From Sanguinoderma infundibulare (lineage: Eukaryota; Basidiomycota; Agaricomycetes; Polyporales; Polyporaceae): a DNA stretch of 64,000 bases. The DNA is taken from assembly GCA_032821775.1 (NCBI GenBank), contig JAVLRN010000010.1, positions 1,550,001-1,614,000 of the forward strand, in the 5' to 3' direction. This document shows, piece by piece, positions 31,761 to 42,046 of the stretch. Each line of letters opens with the position of its first letter. Position 1 is the stretch's first letter. The notes below the pieces were generated by a model. That model did not search any database and had not been told where the DNA came from. It worked only from the letters and a program-made list of their open reading frames with translations. Made by a program: the position numbers and the translations under genes.

Positions 31761-32144
31761 ATCGTTACAGTCACCCCCCACGTGACGGCTCTCTCATCTC
31801 CTTGAACTACTCCCGGAATGCCACCACGTCCTTCCCGAAGAACGCAAACAATGTCACGGCCTGCGCGGGTCACGGTCTGCCATCGGTCAACGTTTGAGCG
31901 ACTTTGAGGCTGAACGACCAAACGAGTTTCGTGCCATTGGTCCTTAGAAAATAACTCCACATATTGGCATGCCCATCGAGAACATCGTATTGGTAAGAAC
32001 ACAAAGGACTGAAGACCGACAGGGGAGACAGGGGATACCATCAAGACGTATGCGGAGAGAACAAGAGCACGACCCGCTCCCCGCTGCACTAGATAGAGAG
32101 ACAGAATCCGAGCTACCCTCCTTCCGTGCACACTCAGAACACAT
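31761..32144. other. Intergenic
   Basis: Breakpoint flank of the P450 duplicate and 3' flank of the WSC gene. Nothing recognisable. Confidence 0.5.
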
Positions 32145-33578
32145 TTAGTGCTCACGGCCGAAGTTGAGCGCCTTCAGGCCGCGACGAGGGAGAGCAGTGG
32201 TAGCGGAGGAAGCGGCTGAGGTAGAGAGGCCGCTGTTGTACGCGTACCCATATCCCGTGGAAGTGGGGCAGACGGGGTTCAACGTGTACGCGTTCAAGGC
32301 CCAGGGGCCACCGCAGATACTGTTATTGTCGCCAGCGCACGTCATGTTGCACGACGACGAAGCGAGTGGCTGGCCCAGGCCGTTGTCGAACGAGTTCCCG
32401 CCTGCAATCACGGAACCCATCAGCATCTGCATATCACGAATTGGGAGTGGGATTTGGAACGTACAGAAGCACTGGTTGCTGTACTCGAGACCAGCGATCG
32501 CGTAGCCCTTGCACGCACAGGCGGTGAAACATTGCGCGGGGGTCAACTGGTTGTCGGAGAAGCTGTACTCCGTCAACGCACGCGCGGGACCGTCAGACAC
32601 GCAGCCAACGCTGTTCCAGCACGTGCTAGACGGCTGTGCGGCGGAGGTCGTGGTGGAAACGGTCGTGCTTGTGGAGTACACAGAAGTGGTACTGGGGGAA
32701 ACGGTCGTGCTTGTGGAGTACACCGAAGTGGTGCTGGTGGAAACGGTCGTACTTGTTGTGGAGTGCACTGACGTGGTGCTGGTGACGACCGTGGAAGTGG
32801 GGCAGACGAGTTTCAACTTGTACGCGTCTATAGCCCAGCTGCCACCGCAGACCCTGGACGAGTCGCCAGAGCACGGCACGTTGCAAGCGGTCGACGGCTT
32901 GCCAAGGCCGTGTTCGAAAGAGTTACCGCCTGCCGAATTCATTAGCATCTAACTCCTCGCGACATGTTTAGACAGGGTAGGGACGTACACCAGCATTGGG
33001 CGCCATCCTCGAGACCGGCAATCGAGAAGCCTTTGGACTCGCAGATGTTGAAGCAAGCCTGGGGCGTCAACGCGTAGTCCGTGAAGCTGTAGCCCGTCAA
33101 GGCGCGCGCGGTGCCGTCGGACACACAGCCCATGCTACTCCACTCGGCAGTGCACGGACTGGGAGGAGTATACACGAACGCGTTCATGGTCCATGAGCCA
33201 CCGCACAAGCTGGCTGGGTCGCCAGAGCACTTCACGTTGCAGGACGATGAAGCAAGAGCCTCGCCCTGTCCGTTTTCGAATTTGTTATCGCCTGCAGAAC
33301 CCGTCAGTATCTGGCAAACGTCACTAGTTTATTGGGATCGGGGACGTACACCAGCACTGAGCACCGTCCTCGAGGCCAGCGATCGTGAAGCCCTTCGACG
33401 CGCAGGCGTTAAGGCAACCTGCGCGGGTCAACTGGTAGTCGGTGAAGCTGTAACCAAGCAAGGCGCGCGAGGGGCTGTCGGACACGCAGCCGATACTGTT
33501 CCACCCAGGCGGAATGCCCTGCGCGGCGGTGCTGACGACCGCCATGAGCACGGCGACGGAGAAGAGCTTGGAGAACAT
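32145..33578 (-). CDS. Secreted protein with three WSC domains
   Basis: Four exons (33578-33350, 33291-32989, 32929-32465, 32401-32145) join in phase and give 417 residues. A signal peptide (about 1-20) precedes three WSC domains, each with the pattern GCVSD..ARAL..YS..D..LT...C...C..KG..IAGLE...QC(W/F)C, then G.N.F.NG.G, C...C.GD....CGG.W....Y. Domains 2 and 3 are separated by a Ser/Thr linker built of STTSVYSTSTTV-like repeats. WSC domains bind cell-wall or other polysaccharides. No catalytic domain (for example glyoxal oxidase) and no GPI signal is present, so it is probably a secreted or wall-bound lectin-like protein. Each domain is interrupted by a phase-1 intron at the same cysteine codon, a sign of internal tandem duplication. 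Confidence 0.85.
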
Positions 33579-35919
33579 CGTAGGGACTGTTTCGGCTCTG
33601 GTGATGGACGAGTGGAAGAAGAGAGAACCGCGAAAGGTGGTCTGAGTGGCTTCGACACACGAACTTCGCCTTATATCTTCATCGGAGGAGACATTGCGTG
33701 GATATGCGAACTATTCGGGGCACCGAGCAGGCGATACATTCCGAAGCGTGATGAATGGGAAGCGTTCTGGCCTGGAAGGCATATTTGGAATACTCCCTCA
33801 ACCTATTCGACGCCGGTTTTTGCCCAACGTTCGTCAGTCTGTCGACGGCTGGTGTTGGCAAAGCATGGAACGAGACTTACTTCCGGTGCTCCTGCTCCGG
33901 GAGCTATGAGCGGTGCGGTGCGATGTGGTTAGAGGCAGAAGGACATCGCTGTTATTCTTGTCCCGATGCATGTCGCCATATATCTGGGAACAGGCACATC
34001 CAAGACGCCAATCCGATTCGATCCCAATAATGATTTCCCTCTCGAGAGCGTCGAGCATTGGCGGAATCTGCTCATCACTATTCAAGAGAAACTGATTGCT
34101 CTCCAGGCAGCTACGTGCCCTGGGGTGAGTCCTGGCTTGAACATCAGCTGCTAGCGACGATTGGAAACGGATGTCACACGCCTTCGACTGACACAGCATC
34201 CGAGGACCCGTTAATTACTCGCGGATTCGTCTTGATGCGAGTGGCACTAGATCCGGGGGAAACGGAGGTCAGCATAACGCCGCGAGGCTCGGGGGTCCTC
34301 TAATGCGCGCATATATCGATAACATACCTGGATCATGATTCTACTTCTGATGTGACATAACAATGGTAGCAGGAAGTAAAAGCACCTCTCCCGGACAATT
34401 CGACATCAACAATTGTGTCGTACCGATTTGGGCATCTTCAAGGTGGCAGGTTTGCATCGTCCATCACGTCGCAATGCCTTGATCGGACTCTGGGGCCAGA
34501 CAATTGTTTAGTGGACTCTTTCGGAGCTTCAGGGACGACGTAGTATATGACGAACCGCAATAACTACAAGTCCCTGCTGAACGCCGATGCAAGCAGCCGG
34601 TAACTCGCGTGCCCCGAAGTCACCGATGTCTGCTGTTTGATGGCAGACTGATCCAGGGCCCCGCATTGAGTACCTACCCATGGTCGCGTCGCCAAACATC
34701 TTCAAGTCCGGAACATCGCGCTCCGGACGCTAAAGCGCTCTGGCACACCTCCCGACGCGCGACCAGTCAACCGGATGCAATCTGGCGCGTCCACTCCCAC
34801 GAAGGTCAACTCACCCGCTTGGGTTCAGCGGAGGGACCTAAGCGGCATTGTGAGTGAGCCAGACATCGCATCACTCGCATTCGCAAGGAGCCCCCGCCAC
34901 GGTGACCTGGTGGTACATGTGAACGAGTCACACGCTCGAGGAACCCACGGGCACTCACCTCGGCAGAAAGGGTGACAATCACATTTATCATGACCACGTT
35001 GAACGCCTCGTCCTCGCGCTTTGGCAGTAAAGTTCCGCTTTGCCGGTCCCGGATAGCTTTGACGTCGAAATGGAGAGTAATCCGCGGAACGGTAGTGGAA
35101 GGTGAAATTGCACGCGAGACGAAGGAGATAGGGATTCAAATACTCGCCAGAGCAGACACAGTGTCGTATAGGAGTACTACTGGCGACCAGATGACGTTAA
35201 TTTGAGGGACTGGAGCTGGTAGACTGTAGTACACTCGGACTCCAGAACGTAGTATAGCCTGAGAGTTGCGCAAGGAGAGCCGATAGGACTCGGAGGAAGC
35301 CGGGACGCAGATCTGAGATAGACGCCAATAAAGTCTAATTCGGCGGCCTGCAAGTTGCAACGGGTCGTCTCTTGCTCTCTCCCCACTACCCATCAACATA
35401 CGCATAAGTGTACGTCCCTTCACGGCATTCATCGATGAAGTTCATATTCACTGTGGACATTCTGCCGCCGTAGCGTAACGCGAGGCGGGAAACGAGCGCG
35501 ATCGTCACCCTGGCACGACTTCGAATAAGTAGATGCCCTTTCCATTCAGCAGTGAGTGTATCGACTTATAATGAAACTGTAGTTATTCGCTGAGCGCAAC
35601 ATGGTAACAGTAATGCTGTCTGTGCCCACGAAAATGGGGTGCAAGTATGATCTTGGCAATCTGATTTCTGGATTCACGTTGCATGCTGTGAGTTCGTTCT
35701 CGATAACTGCCTGTTCGCTTTATGGCTTCATATAACCCCGCACAGTTGACAGGCGTGGAAACCTATTGTATTGGACTTTGCTTCAAAACATACGGGACTC
35801 CCGGGTCGCTCGATATGCGGATCCCTCATCACCAACTCTAGTTATGCTCGAGCATCCAACCAATGGTACATACCCCGTATGGATGCCCTGCTGGCAGCGT
35901 GGTCGAGAGGCTTCCTGGA
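33579..35919. other. Intergenic, 2.3 kb
   Basis: Contains the WSC promoter and the P450 upstream region. Short frames (for example 33966-34154 and 34825-35139) lack domains or splice support. I see no gene in it. Confidence 0.45.
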
Positions 35920-35925
35920 TATAAA
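35920..35925 (+). promoter_or_regulatory. TATA box of the intact P450
   Basis: TATAAA, 59 bases before ATG 35979. Confidence 0.5.
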
Positions 35926-35978
35926 CCCAGTGACGTGAGCCTCCACAAGGGATCCATACGTCTCTCTTGCCCATCCTC

Positions 35979-38088
35979 ATGCCCTCTGATAACCTAGCCT
36001 CACTCAATCCATGGCTATGGATCGCCCTCCTCGTGGTCTCAACCCTATTGCTCAAAGTCATTCATCGCCCGAGGACGGCTCTTCAGCTCCCACCCGGCCC
36101 GCGGCCGCTCCCCATTATCGGGAACGCTCTCGATATCCCGCGGTCCACCGTCGGTCCCTCGTTCGCCAAGTTGGCCAAACTGCACGGTACGCTCTATCAG
36201 CTTTGTGACGCGCGCGCCGAGTTACATCCTCGTTAGGCGATGTCATGTACTTTGACGTCCTTGGACAGCCCGTGATCACCGTCAACTCTTTCCACCACGC
36301 CCTCAGGCTCCTCGACAAGAAGGCCGCGAACCTTTCCAGTCGTCCGGATTCGGTAATGTTCAGGCTGTGCGTGTACACGCCCTCGCCCTCGCCCTCGACC
36401 TTGCTCAACGTCACGGGTTTGATTATCAGCCTCGGCCTCGGCAGGTATATTGTATTCATGTCGTACGGGCGGAAATGGCGCGAACATCGCCGCGCATTCC
36501 GCAGTACATATGGCGCAGACGCAATTACGCAGTGGCAACCCGCACAGTTGAAGACCGCTCGCAGGCTCCTTCGTCGGCTGTTGGAGTCTTCCAAGGACTT
36601 CCTCGCGCATCTGGACGTGTGAGTACTTTCTATGGCATCGATTGATGCGTGGAATAATCCCATGTTTTAATTGCCAACGCGGGCCGAAAGCGCGGTCGTC
36701 GAGACTAGTATGCGCGTCGGGTACGGCATCGAGCTCACCGGGGGTGAAGGCGACCGAGAATACTTCGACATGGTCGTAAAGGTTAAGAACATCGTCGAAC
36801 CTCTGCTGCTTCCCAGCGCATATATCATGGAGGCGTTCCCGTTCTTGCGCTATCTCCCTTCCTGGCTGCCTGGAATGAGCATAAAGAAGCTGGCTCTGGA
36901 CCAGTGGCGGGAGATTGATGTCATCACAGAGAAGCTTTATACGGTGTCGACCACAGCTACGGTGAGGCTTTCGCTTTGGTGGGTTGACGAAATGGAATGC
37001 TCTGAAATGTATGCGCGTCTCTGTCTCTAGGAGAAAGGCACCATCCACGAGTCGATGATAACCCAGATATTTGCAGCTGTCGGCACAGACGATGCCAACG
37101 CACGGGAAATGTGTCACACCCTCACCGCGTCTGCGTTCGTAGGTGTGTACGCGGACTTCCTCGCTCGAATTGCCGTCGTTGAACAGGATGGGGTCCACAA
37201 AGCGGGCTCTGAAACGGTGTGTGCCTTCGTTCTCACTCGTAGACGTCGCTCGTTGGCTAACTCTTCCTCTCGCTACATAAAAGACATACGCAACCATGGA
37301 AGCATTCTTTCTCGCCATGGCCATGCACCCCAATAAGCAGCAGAAGGCTCACGAAGAGCTCGACGCCGTCCTCGGCCCCGACCGGCTGCCCCAGTTCTCC
37401 GACCTCAGTTCCCTCCCGTACGTCTGGGCGATCGTAAAGGAGACGCTCCGATGGCATTCCATCTTGCCTGTGGGATTGCCCCACGCAGCGTCAGCGGACG
37501 AGGAATACGAAGGGTACCACATACCGGCGGGGACTATCATCAACGCGAACATATGGTTCGTTTCGTCTTTCGTCCTATCGTGGCTACGGCCGCTTCTGAC
37601 AATAACCCACCTAGGGCCATGTCCAGAGACGAGAATGAGTACCCCGACCCGGAGACGTTTGTCCCCGAGCGCTTTCTGTCCGTAGGAGACCGGGACAAGG
37701 CTCCTGCGAGGGACCCTGCAGACTACGTGTTTGGCTTCGGACGAAGGTCAGGCCCCGCATGTACCTATTGGCGCCATGACCTGACGTCGGATCCAAATTT
37801 TCAGGATATGCCCTGGCCGATACTTCGCCGAGGCGTCCCTGTTTATCTATTGCGCGTCCATCCTGCACGTCTTCGACATACGGCCGCCGGTGGACGAGCG
37901 GGGTGTGCCCATGAAGATGGATCACCGAGTGACGGACGCGATGGTCTCGTGCGTGTTCCGTTCCTGCATGGCAGTTGCCTGTTGTTCATTCTTGTATGAC
38001 AAGGCACGTCGAGGGATACGAGTACGTGATCGCGCCGCGGCACCCGCACGCGGAACGCCTTGTAGGCGAGGCAGCGGGTGATATGTGA
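35979..38088 (+). CDS. Cytochrome P450 monooxygenase
   Basis: Ten exons: 35979-36186, 36237-36366, 36445-36618, 36691-36961, 37031-37142, 37203-37216, 37284-37555, 37615-37746, 37805-37948, 38004-38088. Phases agree throughout and give 513 residues, a normal P450 length. It has an N-terminal membrane helix and the hinge LPPGPRPLPIIGNALDIPRS, C-helix WREHRR, helix I AGSETT (assembled across the 14-nt sixth exon), helix K ETLR, PERF, and the haem loop FGFGRRICPGRYFAE. The haem loop is complete only if intron 37747-37804 is removed. It acts as a membrane-bound haem monooxygenase using NADPH-P450 reductase. Sequence style resembles the large basidiomycete families annotated as O-methylsterigmatocystin oxidoreductase-like; substrate is unknown. 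The truncated copy lies 4 kb upstream in the same orientation. Confidence 0.88.
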
Positions 38089-39251
38089 ACCTCTGATCGA
38101 GATGGGGCAACAGCTCAAATAGATGTCTGCTGTGTATGAACACGTTGCGTTGATCCATACGTGACCTTGCTGACTTGTTCGATATGCGTCCAGTTGAGCA
38201 ATATGCTAGCGGTTTTCAGGGTCTGCGATACGCGGTTGGGCGGCAATCAAAGTGTGTTTGAAGCTACCCTCCGAGTCGTCCTGTGACTCCTTCGGCTCTT
38301 CACTCGTTCACTTTGCGCGTTGCGGCGACTGCCTGTTGAGCCAGACGTGGTTTAACTCAAGCATTTCTCAAATTCGTCGCATATAGTAAGTATTTCAGGT
38401 TCAAATGTGTTAGAATGGCTCACATAAATGCTTTCAAAGATGGTGGGCATTTCACGTCTGTGGTCATGCGATCGGAGTTGTCGCGCTATTCCAGACATCC
38501 TGGCAGAACCGCCAGCGTACAAGTCTGGGAGCAAATGTTAACAGATAACCTGCTGAGTGAGTGTATCAAATCATGAAGCTACGGCTTGACTAGGTCGCAT
38601 AATACTTGCTACATAGGGAGTCTGCAACGCCGTCACGAGGCTGATACAGTAGGTCGGCTCATGATCCTTTAAAGTTTCCCTCCCAACTTTCACCTTCATC
38701 GTTTATGATGAAATGGCGGAGCGCCCAAGCCTTATATGACTACATACTTAGCAGTGGTTGTTCCCATCTCGAGTACTGCCAAGTACTCTGAGTCATTTTC
38801 ACTTTCTTCCAGTCGTGTTTACAAATTTCTAGTCATCGCGCTCTGAGCGGAAACAGTCTTGCCGATCGATGGAGCAACAGCGCGGATGCATTCGAATTCT
38901 GGAGGCACACTATCGACTGACTGGCATCGTCAGTCGCCAGTGTCTACCAATATAGGCAAGCGGTTTCGCATGTCTCCTTACCTTTATCTCGCTTCTATCC
39001 CGGATAACGAACGAAGCCCAGGAGAACCCGTCTGCGGATGGAATTGCAAGATTAGCCCCTGAATTGCCAACCTACATGCTAATAGCATGAAGACAGTGTG
39101 GCACATCCGCCACGACTCCATACGAGCGGTTCCGCCCTCCCTCATTCCTTCTGTTCTCCGTGAGTCACCACGCCTTCTATACCGCTTGCCGCAACGTGTC
39201 GTTGTAGCCCCGAGACCACACGGGGCGCTTTGCCGCAGCTATCAAAGCAGC
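38089..39251. other. Intergenic, 1.2 kb
   Basis: No gene is supported. Contains the 3' flank of the P450 and the promoter of AAA copy C. Confidence 0.5.
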
Positions 39252-39257
39252 TATAAG
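39252..39257 (+). promoter_or_regulatory. TATA box of AAA ATPase copy C
   Basis: TATAAG, 87 bases before ATG 39339, at nearly the same distance as in copy B. Confidence 0.5.
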
Positions 39258-39338
39258 AACCCGGGGGGTGGCGCGGGGGCTGACGACGCAGAGGCCTTCC
39301 TCACCTTGTCCCCTCCACACCACTCTAGACTTTTTGCG

Positions 39339-41440
39339 ATGGCCTCCATCAGCAGTTCGAGCAACAGCGACATCGAGATCTCGACGTCGCCGGTCCCCAC
39401 TCCTGCGACGGCCGAGTCCTCTGTCGACACCGTCCCTCTGGAGCTCGACGTCAAGTTCGTGGACTCGCGATGGGAGGATAAGTCCAACTCGTGGAAGTAC
39501 ATCGATACGGACAACCCTGATGTCCCGGCCGAGCAGGTGGAGCCGATGGGCACCGAGACGACAGACAGCGACTCCTAGGAGGACTACTGCTTCGTCGTCG
39601 TCCGCAAACACTCCAAAGCCAATCGAAGGCCCCGCACCATCACCTTCGAAATCGTCCTCAAGAGCCCGTACCTCGTCAAGGCTTGCCAGGACGTTATCGG
39701 TAAGATCTGCGGTATCTCGTGGGACTCCCAGCCGATCAAGGTGCGTGAGCATTCATCGTGTTCTCGCTCGCACACTCATCGCGTTTTTAGGTGAATCCCC
39801 AATTGCTCATCACGTACTTCCCGCGCCTCGAGCAATACGAAACCGACCTCGCGTCGCGTACGGACCTCTCAGAGGAAGACGAGCGCGTACTCAAGTCGGT
39901 CGGCGTGCTCCTGGCGCACATGCGGAAGCACTACAAGCAGACCCTCGCCCGCATCACCAGCCTCGTCGAGCACCATGAGATCACATTCGATCTCCTCTAC
40001 GCCATTCTCACCCCAGGAACGATTGTCATCCGGCGCTGCCCCGTCACCCGCGAGACTCGCGCCCTCAGGCTCCTCGCCGCGAACAAGTTCATGAACGGCT
40101 GCGGACAGGAATACTGGTCGCTCGACTGCCACAGTCTCGAGCTCGCGACAGACGAGGAAGAAGGTGACGAGGAGCACATCGGGTGGAACGGCGACCAGAA
40201 GACGCGGTCACGTAGGTTCGGCATGATCCACACGACCGTGACGCTTCGGGGGTTCAAAGGTGTGGAGAAGATCAACTCACTGAGCGCGTTCCCACTCGAG
40301 TTCCATCCGAACCCAACCGCGCTGAAGGCGATGCTGCTCGAGCGTGCGCGCAAGTGGGTGTCCCTCGCGGGCGTGCACCACATGCACTACAAGGGCAACG
40401 CCGCGCGGTACCAGGGGCCCGCGTCCAACCACAAGCTGACGAAGTACGGGGTTCGTTCGCGGATCATGATTGACAAGGCTGGCTTCTCGCGCGTCGACCC
40501 CAACTACGACCTCCCTACTCCGGGCCGCGTCCTTCCTCGGCGTCCCAACGATGACGGGGTTTACGGTCTCACGGAGGACGAGCTCCTGCTCGCGTCGCCC
40601 ATCGTGCACGGCTTCAGCCTGACGGACAAGCTGTGGCTCGAGTTCAACGTCAACTTCGTCACACCCATCGACTGGAACGACGAGGCGTTCGCTGGGCTCG
40701 TGCTTCCGCCTCAGCGCAAGACCCTCCTCCGCTCTCTCGTCGAGGCGCACGGCCAGCTCAACTCCAGTGGAGAAGGCGGTTTCGATGACTTTGTACGCGG
40801 CAAGGGTCAAGGCCTCGTCATCAACCTCTTCGGTCCCCCGGGAGTCGGCAAGACACTCTCAGCCGAGGCGACGAGCGAGCACCTCCGGCGCCCCCTCTAC
40901 ATCGTGGGCAGTGGCGACCTGGGCACGACCGCGCACGAGCTCGACGCCGCGCTGGCTGAGGCGTTCGACCTCGCGGCGGCGTGGAACGCGGTGCTGCTGA
41001 TCGACGAAGCGGACGTGTTCCTCGAGCAGCGCTCGCTGCACGACATGGAGCGCAACGCGATGGTCGCCGTCTTCCTGCGGCACGTCGAGTACTACCGCGG
41101 GATCCTCTTCCTGACCACGAACCGGATCAAGACGTTCGACGAGGCATTCTTGTCGCGGATCCACGTCGCGCTGCACTTCAGCGAGCTGACGGTGCCGACG
41201 AAGGTCGAGATCTGGCGCGCGTTCCTCGTCAAGGCGGGCCTCGACGAGGTGGAGTTGTCTGAGGAGCTGCTGGCGAAGCTTGCGGAGCGCGACATCAACG
41301 GGCGGCAGATCAAGAACGCGTGCAGGACGGCGACGTCGCTTGCGATCAGTCGCGGCGAGACAATGCGGTACGAGCACTTGGCCGAGGCGCTGAACGCGAT
41401 GGAGGAGTTCATGGTCGAGTTTGCGGCGATAGGCAACTGA
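39339..41440 (+). CDS. AAA ATPase copy C (DUF7025-type family), intron-poor, with an in-frame TAG
   Basis: Exon 1 (39339-39740) and exon 2 (39791-41440) join in phase 0, about 683 residues. The DUF7025-like part (DYCFVVVRK; LKSPYLVKACQDVI; RCPVTRETRALRL; LSAFPLEFHP) and AAA core are complete: Walker A GPPGVGKT near residue 480, Walker B VLLIDEADVF, LEQRSLHDMERN, TTNR, DEAFLSRIHVALHF, lid INGRQIKNACRTATSL. Exon 2 has none of the five introns that copy B has in the matching region. TAG at 39576-39578 lies in exon 1 between DSDS and EDYCF. It would be skipped if a 42-nt intron (39537-39578, weak GTGGAG donor, good CTCCTAG acceptor) is spliced; otherwise the protein ends after 79 residues. The rest of the gene shows no decay, which favours splicing or a very young mutation. 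Confidence 0.7.
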
Positions 41441-42046
41441 TCGTCGGATGGCGGACTTCAGATCCTCGGACGGACATTTACTGTATCCAGTAGATTGCAT
41501 TTCATCTTGGAGCTTTACACACTCACCACCCCTGTACTCCCCATTCATTGACGCATGCTGTATATACCCTACACAACTCATTCACGCTATACATCACGTC
41601 ACGACTACTACGACATCCAGAATGACCAACTCGTTGCGAAGAGCGGGGTTGGAGGCCGAACGACTTGCTTGGGTGATGTCGACAAGGCAGCGAGGAAGTC
41701 TTCGACAGGCCCCAGCGCCTCTTCGACATGTTTGTGCTCCGGAGAAGAAGGCGAAGACGAAGCCTACAAGCTGGCGGGCTTCTCGAAGTTTCCGGAGCGG
41801 GTTTTATACCGAACGAACGGCTTGCTGGATTGATCCAGAAGACTTGACTTGCGTGTTGTACACATAGACTTGGTTTCTTCGATAATCTTCCTGAACTCGA
41901 GCGCGCCGGGGTAGAACGCTGCGAACATGCATTATGTATTCTAATAAGGAAAAATAAGATGACAACGCAATGTACAGATGATCATCCGTGGGAGACACGA
42001 GAACGATAACTGGACCAATGCGAGCAAGACGCCAATGGAATTCCCT
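41441..42046. other. Convergent intergenic region
   Basis: 3' flanks of AAA copy C and of the ABC transporter. A plus-strand frame from ATG 41621 (82 codons, Arg/Ala-rich) has no support. Confidence 0.45.

Noticed and set aside
36233..37333. 366-codon open frame on the minus strand over the P450
   Set aside because: Antisense shadow of P450 exons and introns with no motif; the plus-strand P450 model is complete.
37741..37830. Apparent loss of the haem cysteine in the intact P450 (FGFGRRSGPAC..)
   Set aside because: Removing the 58-nt intron 37747-37804 restores FGFGRRICPG in frame, so the gene is intact.
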